In this document: piece by piece, positions 34,643-44,179 of the stretch | Layout of the letters: each line of letters starts with the position of its first letter | Position numbering within the stretch: the first letter of the stretch is position 1 | Translations under genes and position numbers: made by a program | NCBI GenBank assembly: GCA_032251515.1 | Contig: JAVVDU010000001.1 | Location: forward strand, 101,431-165,430 | Reading direction: 5' to 3' | DNA from: Carthagonibacter sp032251515 | GTDB taxonomy: Bacteria > Gemmatimonadota > Gemmatimonadetes > Palauibacterales > Palauibacteraceae | Length of the DNA stretch: 64,000 nt | The notes under the pieces: model-generated | Told to the model about the DNA's origin: nothing | The model's input: only the letters and a program-made list of their open reading frames with translations | Database searches by the model: none

Positions 34643-36340
34643 TCAGTTCCCGTCGGCGCCCGCGGGCACGTCGGCGGTCCGGCCCACGGCGGCCGCTTCC
34701 GCGCCGGCGGCCTTCCCCCCCTCGTCGATGAGCCCGAGGAGCTCCTGCGGCGTCTCCGCCTCGCGCAGCAGCTCCATGGCACGGGCCACGACGGCGTCAC
34801 CCGCCTGGAACCGCCGCAGCCGTTCCGTCTCCCCGAACGCCGAATTCGCGAGCTGCGCGGCGATGTAGCGGTCCACCAGGCCCTCCACGTCGCCGTACAG
34901 GTCCGGATCCACCTCGACGCCCTCGGACGCCAGCAGGTCCCGGAAGGCCGCCCGCATCGCGGGCGTGACGGTGAAGTCGGCCTCCAGCCCCGGGTGCTCA
35001 CGGTTCCAGCGGGCGGCGAACTGGACGGCCAGCTGGTTGAGCGTGAGGGCTCCCTGGCTCAGGACGCGCGCGAACTCCTGCTCCCGGGTCGTGAGCGTGT
35101 CGGTGATCGACTCGTCCGGCTCGATCCCGCCGCCTCCGAACACGGGCCGGCCCGCCTCGGTCCGGAAGATCTCCGGATCCGCGCTCTCCTCCGCCGCGTC
35201 GGCGGCTTCGTCCGCTTCGTCCGCTTCGGCCGCCTCCGCGCCGGGCTCGTCCTCGATGGGACGACCGTTCACGTCCCGCAGGCGGCTGATCGAGCGGCCG
35301 CTGGGGGTGTACCAGCCCGCCGTCGTGAGCTTCAGGTGGTGGCCGCCCGGCAGCTGGTAGAGCGTCTGGACCGACCCCTTGCCGAACGTCGCCTCGCCGA
35401 GCACGACGGCCCGGTCGTGGTCCTGCAGGGCCCCGGCCACGATCTCCGACGCGCTGGCGCTGAACCGGTTCACGAGGACCACGATCGGAAGGTCGGAGAA
35501 CTGTTCCTCCGTGGGTGCCCGGAAGACGAAGTTCTGGTCCGGCAGTCGCGATCGCGTCTCGACGATCACGGCGTTCCGCGGCAGGAACAGGTCCGAGACG
35601 GCCACGCCTTCGTCGAGCAGTCCTCCCGGGTTGGTGCGCAGGTCGAGGATCAGGCCCCGCGCGCCGTCGCGCTGCAGGTCCGCGATGGCGGAGGCCAGCT
35701 CGGTGCGGGCGTTGGCGCTGAACTGCTCGAGGCGGACGAACCCGATCCCCTGCCCGAGCGAATAGGCCACGACGGGCTCGACGTGAATCTGCTCCCGGAC
35801 GATCGACAGGCGGATCGGTTCGGGCGTCCCGGGACGCAGGACGGACAGGGACACCGGGTCGCCCGCCAGACCACGCAGGCGCTGGACGGCCTGCTCGGCG
35901 GTCCAGCCCTCGGCCGACTCCCCTTCGACCGCGTAAATCCGGTCGCCCGTCAGCATTCCCTCGCGCTCGGCCGGCGTGCCGGGCAGAATCCCCATCACGG
36001 TGATCCAGTCGCCCACGCGCTGGATCCGGATGCCCAGTCCGCCGTAGTTGCCCGTCGTCGTCAACTCGAGGTCATCGGTCTCTTCCGAGTCGATGAACAC
36101 CGTGTGCGGGTCCCCGAGCTCCCGGAGCATCCCGTCGATGGCCATCCGCTGCAGCTCGGCCTCCGGAATCGGCTCCACGTACCGCTCGGAGATGAGGCGC
36201 TGCACCTCCGTGAGCAGGCGGGCGCCACTGGACTGCGCCTCCTGGGCGGCCGCCCCCTGCTGCAGGAACCAGCCGCCCGCCGCGACGGCGGCGATCGAAA
36301 CGAAGAACGCGGAAAACCACCGTCGGGTGCGTCGCATCAA
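34643..36340 (-). CDS. secreted S41 (C-terminal processing) peptidase, copy 2
   Basis: 565 aa. Signal/anchor MRRTRRWFSAFFVSIAAVAAGGWFL, then a PDZ domain (GGLGIRIQRVGDWITVMGILPGTPAEREGM), and the S41 protease core. The nucleophile Ser is in FSASASEIVAGALQD and the general-base Lys in TFGKGSVQTLYQLPGG. An acidic low-complexity segment (about 35185-35240, AEADEADEAADAAEE) follows, then a helical C-terminal domain. CTPs cleave C termini of envelope proteins. It is a tandem paralogue of the upstream gene, overlapping it by ATGA (36337-36340). Confidence 0.93.
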   Translation of the reverse strand: MMRRTRRWFSAFFVSIAAVAAGGWFLQQGAAAQEAQSSGARLLTEVQRLISERYVEPIPEAELQRMAIDGMLRELGDPHTVFIDSEETDDLELTTTGNYGGLGIRIQRVGDWITVMGILPGTPAEREGMLTGDRIYAVEGESAEGWTAEQAVQRLRGLAGDPVSLSVLRPGTPEPIRLSIVREQIHVEPVVAYSLGQGIGFVRLEQFSANARTELASAIADLQRDGARGLILDLRTNPGGLLDEGVAVSDLFLPRNAVIVETRSRLPDQNFVFRAPTEEQFSDLPIVVLVNRFSASASEIVAGALQDHDRAVVLGEATFGKGSVQTLYQLPGGHHLKLTTAGWYTPSGRSISRLRDVNGRPIEDEPGAEAAEADEADEAADAAEESADPEIFRTEAGRPVFGGGGIEPDESITDTLTTREQEFARVLSQGALTLNQLAVQFAARWNREHPGLEADFTVTPAMRAAFRDLLASEGVEVDPDLYGDVEGLVDRYIAAQLANSAFGETERLRRFQAGDAVVARAMELLREAETPQELLGLIDEGGKAAGAEAAAVGRTADVPAGADGN

Positions 36341-38025
36341 CTCTCTCCATCCGTGCCGTCGGGTTCCACATCGCCGGCCGTCGACGCCAGCGCGAACAAC
36401 GCCTCGGGCGAGCGCGCCTCTCGCAGGAGCCGGGCGGCTTCGCCGACCTCGTGGCTCCGATCGAGCACCAGACGCAGCCCGGCCGCATCGCCCCCGGCGA
36501 TGACCGCCAGTTCGCGGGCCAGAACGGCGTCCGCGGCCTCCCGGGCCCGCTCCATCTTTCCGGCATCCGCCGCACCGCGGGTCTCGGCGGCGACGAACCT
36601 GTCGAAGGCCCGGCGTACCTCGGGCGTCAGCCTGCCGTCCGCCGCGGCGCGGGGCGTGTCGATCACCCGGCGGGCCGCGAACCGGAGCGCCAGCGAGGAG
36701 AGCGACTCCCCCGCGTCGGCCAGCGCCTGCGCCAGCGCGCGCTCCGCCGCTTCCACCGTGTCACGCCGCACGAGCACGTCGGGCACGATGCCGCCGCCGC
36801 CGTAGACCGGCCGCCCGCCGGCCGTCCGGAAGACCAGGACCTCGCCCGCGTCGGCGTCGGGCTCAGAAGACGCCATGTCCGGCAGGCCCGCGACCGCGCC
36901 CCGCACCGCATCCGCGACCGCCTCGTTGAACGCCTCCGAGCCGAGGGCGAACGCGTGTTCGCCGTCGCCGGACCGCTCCCGGTGGATCGAACGTCCGCTC
37001 GGAGTGAACCAGGTGCCGGTCGTGAGCCGCAGCCAGTTGCCTCCGGGAAGCGGAAAGACGCTCTGCATCACGCCCTTGCCGAAGGTGCGCGTGCCCATGA
37101 CCAGGGCCCGGTCATGGTCCTGCAACGCCCCGGCCACGATCTCCGACGCGCTGGCGGACCACTCGTTGACCAGCACCACGATCGGGAGGCCCGGATATCG
37201 GTCCGGCCCGGGGGCCGCATAGGTCTGGCTGTCACGCGGATCGCGGGCCCGCGTATCCACGACCTGGTCGCCCCGCTCGAGGAACAGGTCCGCGATCTCC
37301 ACCGCCTCCCGGAGGATGCCGCCCTGGTTGTAGCGGAAGTCGAGGATCAGCGAGCGGGCCCCGGTGGCGATCAGGTCGCTGACGGCCGCCTGCAGTTCCC
37401 GCCGCGAGGCCTGGCTGAACGAAGTGAGGCGGGCATAGCCGATCCCTCCCTCGAGCAGCAGCGACTCCACCGCCACGAGGTGCACGTCGTCCCGCACGAT
37501 CGAGAAGCTCAGCGTGTCCGCCGCGCCGCCGCGAACGACGGCGACCTGCACGGGCTCGCCTTTCGGTCCGCGCAGCGCCCCCACCGCTTCGGCCTGGCTC
37601 CAGCCGGCGGTACCGGCGCCGTCGACGGCCACGATGAGGTCGAAGCGGCGGAGCCCGAGTCGCGAGGACGGGCTGGCGGGAATCACGTCCAGCACGAGGA
37701 TCCCCTCGTCCTGGGCGAGGATCTCCATCCCCACGCCGCCGTAGTCGCCGGTCAGCAGCGCGGAGCGGCGGTCCTCGGGCCGGATCAGGGCGGCGTACGG
37801 GTCGCCGATCTCACGGAGCAGGCCGCGGACGGCGAGGTCGTACAGGGAGTCCGGGGCCAGGGGCTCGACGTAATCGCGCAAAAGCAGTCCCCGCACCGTC
37901 TCGAACAGGCCGGAGCCCGAGGACGGCACCGCCCCTGGGGACTGCGCGAGCAGTCCGCCCGCGGCCAGCACCGCGGTGAGCGAGGCCAGCAGCGCGCCCC
38001 GTCCGGCCCGGTTTCTCCTCATCAA
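36337..38025 (-). CDS. secreted S41 (C-terminal processing) peptidase, copy 1
   Basis: 562 aa, same layout as its neighbour: signal segment (RAGRGALLASLTAVLAAGGLLA), a helical stretch, a PDZ domain (GGVGMEILAQDEGILVLDVIPASPSSRLGL) and the S41 core. The core has Ser in WSASASEIVAGALQD and Lys in TFGKGVMQSVFPLPGG. FTPSGRSIHRE is shared with copy 2. Both keep the catalytic dyad, so both should be active. The pair probably arose by tandem duplication followed by marked divergence. It is 82 bases downstream of tmk. Confidence 0.93.
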   Translation of the reverse strand: MMRRNRAGRGALLASLTAVLAAGGLLAQSPGAVPSSGSGLFETVRGLLLRDYVEPLAPDSLYDLAVRGLLREIGDPYAALIRPEDRRSALLTGDYGGVGMEILAQDEGILVLDVIPASPSSRLGLRRFDLIVAVDGAGTAGWSQAEAVGALRGPKGEPVQVAVVRGGAADTLSFSIVRDDVHLVAVESLLLEGGIGYARLTSFSQASRRELQAAVSDLIATGARSLILDFRYNQGGILREAVEIADLFLERGDQVVDTRARDPRDSQTYAAPGPDRYPGLPIVVLVNEWSASASEIVAGALQDHDRALVMGTRTFGKGVMQSVFPLPGGNWLRLTTGTWFTPSGRSIHRERSGDGEHAFALGSEAFNEAVADAVRGAVAGLPDMASSEPDADAGEVLVFRTAGGRPVYGGGGIVPDVLVRRDTVEAAERALAQALADAGESLSSLALRFAARRVIDTPRAAADGRLTPEVRRAFDRFVAAETRGAADAGKMERAREAADAVLARELAVIAGGDAAGLRLVLDRSHEVGEAARLLREARSPEALFALASTAGDVEPDGTDGES

Positions 38026-38107
38026 CCCCCCTGCAGCGCTTCGTGCCCGATTCCGCCTGGCGTCATTCCTGAAACTCGCCCGCGGCCGGCAGGTTCCTCG
38101 CGGCCGC

Positions 38108-38749
38108 TCAGGCGGGCGGAAACCGCTCCGGCCACCGGCGCGAGAGCTCCCCCCAGATCCGCGCGTGGACCTCGTCCGGTCTCGCCGCGGAATCGATCGG
38201 GATGACGTGCGGCTCGCTGGCCGCCAGGTGGGCGTAGGCCTCGGCCACCCGTGCGTGAAAGCCGTCGTCCTCCCGCTCCATGCGGTCCGCCGCCCCGACC
38301 TTCCGGCCGCGCCCGGCCAGCGATTCCACCTGCAGGAGCACCGTGCCGGCCGGCTTCAGTCCGCCGGTGGCGAACGCGTTGAGGGCCCGGACCCGTTCGA
38401 CGCCGAGGCCGCGCCCGGCGCCCTGGTAGGCGAGCGTGGACAGCTCGTAGCGATCGGCCAGCACGAGCTCGCCGCGGGCGAGCGCCGGTGCGACGATCCG
38501 CCTGACGAACTCGGCGCGCGCGGCGAGGATCAGGAGCAGCTCGGTCTCGGCGTGCAGTTCCGACGCCGGGTCCAGGACGATGCGGCGAACGCTCTCGCCG
38601 GCCACCGTCGCCCCCGGCTCGCGCACGACGAGATGAGCGATCCCGGCGTCATCGAGACGCCGGGACAGCCGTCGCAGGTGGGTCGTCTTGCCGGCGCCCT
38701 CCACGCCCTCGAAGACGAGGAAGAGCCCGGCCGGGCCCTCAGTCGTAAT
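38108..38749 (-). CDS. tmk: thymidylate kinase
   Basis: About 213 aa. P-loop FEGVEGAGKTTHLRRLSRRL, DRYELSTLAYQGAGRGLG with the DRY/S motif, and LLQVESLAGRGRKVGAADRMERE (LID-like). It phosphorylates dTMP to dTDP. The nearest canonical start, GTG 38704, would remove the first beta strand and half of the P-loop (GLFLVFEG), which is implausible for a kinase. Upstream of it the frame is open through T-E-G-P-A to an ATT at 38747-38749, inside the end of ino1, but has no ATG, GTG, TTG or CTG. So the start is uncertain and possibly ATT. Confidence 0.88.
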   Translation of the reverse strand: MTTEGPAGLFLVFEGVEGAGKTTHLRRLSRRLDDAGIAHLVVREPGATVAGESVRRIVLDPASELHAETELLLILAARAEFVRRIVAPALARGELVLADRYELSTLAYQGAGRGLGVERVRALNAFATGGLKPAGTVLLQVESLAGRGRKVGAADRMEREDDGFHARVAEAYAHLAASEPHVIPIDSAARPDEVHARIWGELSRRWPERFPPA

Positions 38750-39719
38750 ACTCCACCCCGAGGTGGGTGATCTGCTCTTCCCCGGCCAGCCAGCGGAGCG
38801 TGTTCTTCAGCTTCCAGTGCTGGATGAAGACGTCGTGCTCGGGATACAGCCCCGGCGCCACCTGCGGGCTCTTGAAGTAGAAGCTCAGCCACTCCTGCAC
38901 GCCGTGGAGTCCGGCACGGGCCGCGAGATCGAGGAACAGCGCCAGGTCGAGCACGATCGGGGCCGCGAGGATGGAGTCGCGGCACAGGAAGTCGATCTTG
39001 ATCTGCATGGGATACCCGAGCCACCCGAAGATGTCCAGGTTGTCCCATCCCTCCTTGTTGTCGCCGCGCGGCGGATAGTAGTTGATCCGCACCTTGTGGT
39101 ACATGTCGCCGTANNNNNNNNNNNNNNNNNNNNNNNNNNNNNNNNNNNNNNNNNNNNNNNNNNNNNNNNNNNNNNNNNNNNNNNNNNNNNNNNNNNNNNN
39201 NNNNNNNNNNNNNACCATCACCAGGCGGTCGCACCCGTTCTCCTCCCGGAACCGGCGGATGTCGGCCCGCAGCTGCTCGGCGAGGTCGAACTTGCTGTCG
39301 CCCGTCTTCACGTTCGTCCCGTGCAGCTTCTTCACGTACGCGGTGTCGAATACGGCGGGCATGGGCCGGATCGTCCGCAGGAAATCGCCCACGGCCTCGA
39401 TGTCCTCGTTCCCGAGAACCCCCGCGACCCGGGCCGAGTCGTACGCGTCGTCCGGGATCGGGTCCCACGCCCCGAACACGAGATCATCGAGCCCGGCCAG
39501 CGGCACGAGGTCCCGGATGAGCGGGGAGCGCCCCTCGGTTCGCTTGCCGAGGCGGATCGTGTTCATCTGGGTCAGCGAGCCGATGGGCCGCGACCGTCCC
39601 CTGCGGATCGCCTCCACGCCGGCGATGAACGTCGTCGAGACCGCCCCCAGGCCCACCAGCAGCACCCCGAGCCGGCCGTCCGCCGGCTGGATCTCCTTCG
39701 TCTGTCCCTCTGTGCTCAT
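38739..39719 (-). CDS. ino1: myo-inositol-1-phosphate synthase, interrupted by an assembly gap
   Basis: From ATG 39719. The N-terminal part has the NAD fold start GVLLVGLGAVSTTFIAGVEA, then FGAWDPIPDDAYDSARVAGVL. The C-terminal part has RINYYPPRGDNKEGWDNLDIFGWLG and DFLCRDSILAAPIVLDLALFLDLA. It converts glucose-6-P to inositol-1-P. About 290 residues are visible against ~430 for the family, so the 100-N gap hides roughly 140 residues, including part of the NAD and active site. The frame continuing across the Ns is coincidental. It is followed by tmk and preceded by a phosphatidyltransferase, suggesting inositol lipids. Confidence 0.9.
   Translation of the reverse strand: MSTEGQTKEIQPADGRLGVLLVGLGAVSTTFIAGVEAIRRGRSRPIGSLTQMNTIRLGKRTEGRSPLIRDLVPLAGLDDLVFGAWDPIPDDAYDSARVAGVLGNEDIEAVGDFLRTIRPMPAVFDTAYVKKLHGTNVKTGDSKFDLAEQLRADIRRFREENGCDRLVMXXXXXXXXXXXXXXXXXXXXXXXXXXXXXXXXXXYGDMYHKVRINYYPPRGDNKEGWDNLDIFGWLGYPMQIKIDFLCRDSILAAPIVLDLALFLDLAARAGLHGVQEWLSFYFKSPQVAPGLYPEHDVFIQHWKLKNTLRWLAGEEQITHLGVEYYD
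39114..39213. other. 100-N scaffold gap within ino1
   Basis: Exactly 100 N; a placeholder. From the family length the missing sequence is probably about 400-450 bases. Confidence 0.9.
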
Positions 39720-39780
39720 GCTCCCGTCCGGTTCGTGGTTTCGTGATTCGCCGTGATCCCGCGGCCGGCGGCGCGACCGG

Positions 39781-40464
39781 TCAGTCGCTGCCTCGCCGCA
39801 GAAAGCGCGCACCCGGCCGGCGGCGGGCCGCGCCGACCGCCACGCCCTCGGGCCGCGTGTTCCTCCAGACCCACCAGATCCGCTGGATCACCGTGAAGTT
39901 CGTCAGGATCGCCAGCGCGTACAGAACGACCTCCAGGACGATCCCGTCGCCCTGTTCCCCGAACAGGAGCGCCGCCGCGCCGATCAGGATCACCCGCTCG
40001 GCCCGCTGCATCAGGCCCACCGTGCAATCGATCTCGAGCGCCTCGGCCCGCGCCCGGGTGTAGCTGATCATCACGGACCCGCCCATCGCGAGCATCACGA
40101 CGTAGATCATGCCCACGTCGCCCAGCTCGAGCCGGTAGTCGTTGTACAGGGACAGCAGCCCCAGGTACACGACGATCTCCGACAGGCGGTCGAGCGTGGA
40201 ATCGTAGAACGCGCCGAACGGGGAAGCGAGACCCGTCCTCCGCGCCACCGATCCATCGAACAGGTCGAAGATCCCGCCGAGCAGGATCAGCAGGCCCGCC
40301 GTGCGGACGTGGTGCTGATGGAAGAAGAACCCCGACGAGCAGGTGACGAGGAACCCGACCGTACTGAGCCAGTTCGGGTGCACCCTCCACCGGGTCAGGA
40401 GCGCGATGACCGGCTCCGCGATGGCCCGCAGACCGCGTTCCAGGATATCGCGCAGCGACTTCAT
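39781..40464 (-). CDS. CDP-alcohol phosphatidyltransferase (probable phosphatidylinositol-phosphate synthase)
   Basis: 227 aa with about six membrane helices. The family active-site motif D-x2-DG-x2-AR-x8-G-x3-D-x3-D is complete: DLFDGSVARRTGLASPFGAFYDSTLDRLSE. These enzymes join an alcohol phosphate to CDP-diacylglycerol in the inner membrane. Because ino1 lies 61 bases downstream, inositol-1-phosphate is the likely acceptor; glycerol-3-phosphate or serine enzymes share the motif and remain possible. The ylbF-like gene precedes it by 7 bases. Confidence 0.88.
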   Translation of the reverse strand: MKSLRDILERGLRAIAEPVIALLTRWRVHPNWLSTVGFLVTCSSGFFFHQHHVRTAGLLILLGGIFDLFDGSVARRTGLASPFGAFYDSTLDRLSEIVVYLGLLSLYNDYRLELGDVGMIYVVMLAMGGSVMISYTRARAEALEIDCTVGLMQRAERVILIGAAALLFGEQGDGIVLEVVLYALAILTNFTVIQRIWWVWRNTRPEGVAVGAARRRPGARFLRRGSD

Positions 40465-40471
40465 ACCCGGA

Positions 40472-40843
40472 TCAGGGAACGATGATGCCGCTCTGTTCGC
40501 CCGCCCGGATCCCCTGCCCGATCGCCCCGTTGACCCGGTCCATCAGCTTGTCGAAGTTCGTCTGCGCGGCGATGAGGGCCTGGTAGCGCGCGCTCTCCTG
40601 CATGCGCTCCGTGAGCTGTTCCAGGTCATCCCGCAGCTCCGCCGGCGGCTCCTCGTCGCGCTCGAAGTGACCGAGGATCGCCTTCTGGAGCTCCTGCATC
40701 CGGTTCAGCATCTCCGTCGCCTCGCGATCGTCGCCGATGTCACGATGCGCGGCCTTCAAATACCGGTATTCCGGCGTGCGGGCGACGAGCCGCCCGACCT
40801 CGGATGCCTTCTCGAAGATGCGCTCACGTTCGTTCGCTTCCAT
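40472..40843 (-). CDS. YlbF/YmcA-family protein
   Basis: 123 aa, all-helical, with FEKASEVGRLVARTPEYRYLKAAHRDIGDDREATEMLNRMQELQKAIL characteristic of the Com_YlbF family. In Bacillus these proteins form the YlbF-YmcA-YaaT complex that affects RNase Y processing. Here it heads a run that continues to the phosphatidyltransferase, so its own role is unknown. It is about 130 bases from the prmC stop, with a candidate promoter between. Confidence 0.82.
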   Translation of the reverse strand: MEANERERIFEKASEVGRLVARTPEYRYLKAAHRDIGDDREATEMLNRMQELQKAILGHFERDEEPPAELRDDLEQLTERMQESARYQALIAAQTNFDKLMDRVNGAIGQGIRAGEQSGIIVP

Positions 40844-40923
40844 GGGCTCTCGGGTCCGTGGGTGGTGGGGAACGGGGCACGCTCCGCCGGATCGATCCGG
40901 GAGGCCGCCCCGGAGGACCGATC

Positions 40924-40931
40924 AGTATAAT
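40924..40931 (-). promoter_or_regulatory. candidate -10 element upstream of the ylbF-like gene
   Basis: Read on the minus strand the sequence is ATTATACT, which contains TATACT about 80 bases before the ATG at 40843. It is an AT island in otherwise very GC-rich sequence. No convincing -35 was found at 16-18 bases, so it is only a candidate. Confidence 0.35.
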
Positions 40932-40976
40932 GCGCGGGCCGGGCCGGCGCGACCGGACCGGCGCCGATCCCTTCGG

Positions 40977-41962
40977 TCACGTGAACGCCAGGGCGAACCG
41001 GGTCCGGCCCGCGAGGTCCCGGCGGATCTCCACGCGCGCGAACGCCCCCGCGTTCTCGAGAAGCGCGTGGACGGCGGGCCCCTGGCGATCTCCGATCTCC
41101 AGGAACAACGCGCCCCCTGGTCGCAGCCGCCCCGGCGCTCCCGCAGCGATGCACCGGATCACGTCCAGCCCGTCCGCGCCCCCGTCGAGGGCGGCCGCCG
41201 GGTCGTGGTCGCGAACCTCGCGCGAAAGTCCGGCGAGCTCCGACGTCGTCACGTACGGCGGATTCGAGACGATGGCGTCGAAGCGCTCCGCTCGGTCGAG
41301 GGCGCCGTATGGATCGCTACCGCAGGGACGGAGCTCCACCGCCCCGTCGAGGCCGAGACGAGCGCGGTTCTCCGCCGCCTGCGCGAGCGCCTCCGGCGCG
41401 CGGTCCACCCCGACGACGCGCTCGGTGATCCCCTCGGCGACGAGCGACAGGGCGATGGCGCCGCTTCCCGTGCCGATGTCCAGCACGCACGCGAGCGGTG
41501 GGTCGCCTCCCGGGCGGGGCACGGGGCGGGCGCGTCCGGCTGCCGCGGCCGGCCCGGACGCGGACGACTCCCCGGCCGGCCGCCGGCCGCGCGCCCAGTG
41601 GATCACGGCTTCGACGAGCTCCTCGGTCTCGGGACGAGGGACGAGGGCGCGGCCGTCCGCGACGAGGACGAGCCCGCGGAACGCCGCCTCGCCCTCGATG
41701 TGCTGCAGGGGCTCGCCGCGCGACCGCCGGGCGATGGCCCGCGCCAGCGTGCGGGCCTCGTGCGGCCCGAGCCGCTCGGCGCCCCGCAGCGCCAGCGTCG
41801 CGCGCTCCAGGCCGGCGGCGAGCGCCACCAGGCGCTCCGCCTCGAGGCGGGCCGATTCGACCCCGGCCGCCGCGAGCTCCCGCGCCGCACCCGCTACGGC
41901 TTCCCGCAGGGTGGGCCCGGGCGGCGGTGCGGCGGGGTGGCGGGATGGTGCGCCCGGTCCGC

Positions 41963-41966
<4 letters not shown>
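40977..41966 (-). CDS. prmC: peptide chain release factor N5-glutamine methyltransferase
   Basis: 329 aa. N-terminal helical RF-binding domain, SAM loop VLDIGTGSGAIALSLVAEG and catalytic FDAIVSNPPYVTTSELAGL (NPPY). The C-terminal half contains VFDVVREHDPAAALDGGADGLD-like residues (REVRDHDPAAALDGG). It methylates the Gln of the GGQ motif of release factors. It overlaps prfA by ATGA (41963-41966), the classic prfA-prmC pair. The N-terminal ~10 residues are Pro/Gly-rich and not typical, so the start could be a little downstream. Confidence 0.94.
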
Positions 41967-43063
<1,097 letters not shown>

Positions 43064-43070
43064 GTGCGAA

Positions 43071-43092
43071 GCGGGGGCCCTTGAGCCCCCGC
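43071..43092 (-). terminator. hairpin between rpmE and prfA (attenuator-like)
   Basis: GCGGGGGC and GCCCCCGC form a perfect 8-bp stem with a 6-base loop. It lies in the 75-base interval between rpmE (stop 43139) and the prfA start (43063). It is not followed by a U-run on either strand, so it may attenuate or stabilise rather than terminate. Confidence 0.4.
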
Positions 43093-43138
43093 CCTCCGTG
43101 CGCAGCGCCGCGACACGGCCCGCCCGACCGTCACGGCC

Positions 43139-43459
43139 TCACTCCTCCAGCGCCGCCTCGTCCACCGCGCCGGAAACGGGCTCGCCGGCGGAGAGATCCT
43201 CCTCGCCGGAGGACGAGTCGTCCTTCCCGGCGGATTCCGGCTCCCCCTGCGGCGTTCTCTCCGCCCCCCCGTACTTGCGGCGGAACCGCTCCACCCGGCC
43301 CGCCGTGTCGACCAGCTTCTGACGGCCGGTGAAGAACGGGTGGCAGTGGGAACAGATCTCCACGTGCAGTTCATCGACGGTGGCGAAAGTCTCCGTCACG
43401 CGCCCGCACGCGCAGGTGATCTTGACCGGCTTGTATTCGGGATGGATCCCCGGCTTCAT
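43139..43459 (-). CDS. rpmE: 50S ribosomal protein L31 with acidic C-terminal extension
   Basis: 106 aa from ATG 43459. MKPGIHPEYKPVKITCACGRVTETFATVDELHVEICSHCHPFFTGRQKLVDTAGRVERFRRKYG is a zinc-type L31 with CxC and CxxC. It then continues for about 40 residues of acidic, Ser/Gly/Glu-rich tail (KDDSSSGEEDLSAGE), which ordinary 65-85 aa L31 lacks. L31 bridges the ribosomal subunits. It starts the rpmE-prfA-prmC run. Confidence 0.93.
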   Translation of the reverse strand: MKPGIHPEYKPVKITCACGRVTETFATVDELHVEICSHCHPFFTGRQKLVDTAGRVERFRRKYGGAERTPQGEPESAGKDDSSSGEEDLSAGEPVSGAVDEAALEE

Positions 43460-43704
43460 GCGACTCCTCCGTGCTCCGCATCCGGCGCGCGGCCGGGACC
43501 CCGACCGCGCCGATTCCGCGATAGTCCAGAACAATGGCCGGTCCCGCCGCCGCCGTCAACTCGCCGGGCGCACCCCCCTTTCCGGCCCACGAGGTGTCGG
43601 GGGGCGGAATCGTTGCCACACCGGCCGCCGGGACCGACATTTCTCCCGGTGGCCGGCGCGGCCGGTCGCCGGTTTGCGGACCCCACCAGACAGGCAGGTG
43701 AGCG

Positions 43705-44169
43705 ATGCGCAGGAACGGGACCACCGCAGCGGCGATCCGCTCCGTCTTCCTCCTCGCCCTGGCGACCTGGTCGGCCGGGTGCGGCGACGATGATCCGACG
43801 GGCCCGCAGTTCGGCGACCTGGTGTTCGAACCAAGCTTCGCGGACGTCGGAGCGCAGCGCGACACGGTCCTCGTCCTGCGGAACACGACGAGTGGGCCGC
43901 TGGGCCCGGTGCGGGTCGGGACGTCGGCGGGCGGAATCGAGTTGGCCTCGGGGTTCGTCTGCCCCGGCATGGACGCCACCGTCGCGCCGGCGTCGTTCAC
44001 GTCCATAGACGCGGGAGCCGAGCGGCAGGTCACCGTCTCGCTGGACCTCTCCGCGGTCACGCTGGACGACTGTCCGGCCGGCCGCTACGACGTGGACGTG
44101 ACCGCGGCAGTGGGCGACCGCGGCCTCGCGAGCGCCACCATCCGCCTCGACTGGGAGGGCCAGGGCTGA
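43705..44169 (+). CDS. small secreted lipoprotein, unknown function
   Basis: 154 aa. Signal peptide with lipobox SVFLLALATWSAGC (Cys about residue 26), followed by DDDPTGPQFGDL. The rest is a beta-rich domain (LVFEPSFADVGAQRDTVLVLRNTTSGPLGPV, TVSLDLSAVTLDDCPAGRYDVDV) resembling an immunoglobulin-like or abnormal-spindle/DUF1573-type fold, seen only as alternating strands. No catalytic residues are visible. It is convergent with hypE, 10 bases apart. Confidence 0.75.
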   Translation: MRRNGTTAAAIRSVFLLALATWSAGCGDDDPTGPQFGDLVFEPSFADVGAQRDTVLVLRNTTSGPLGPVRVGTSAGGIELASGFVCPGMDATVAPASFTSIDAGAERQVTVSLDLSAVTLDDCPAGRYDVDVTAAVGDRGLASATIRLDWEGQG

Positions 44170-44179
44170 CCGGCGACGG

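Noticed and set aside
40926..40931. TATAAT on the plus strand
   Set aside because: No plus-strand gene follows; the same AT island is better read as a -10 for the minus-strand ylbF-like gene.
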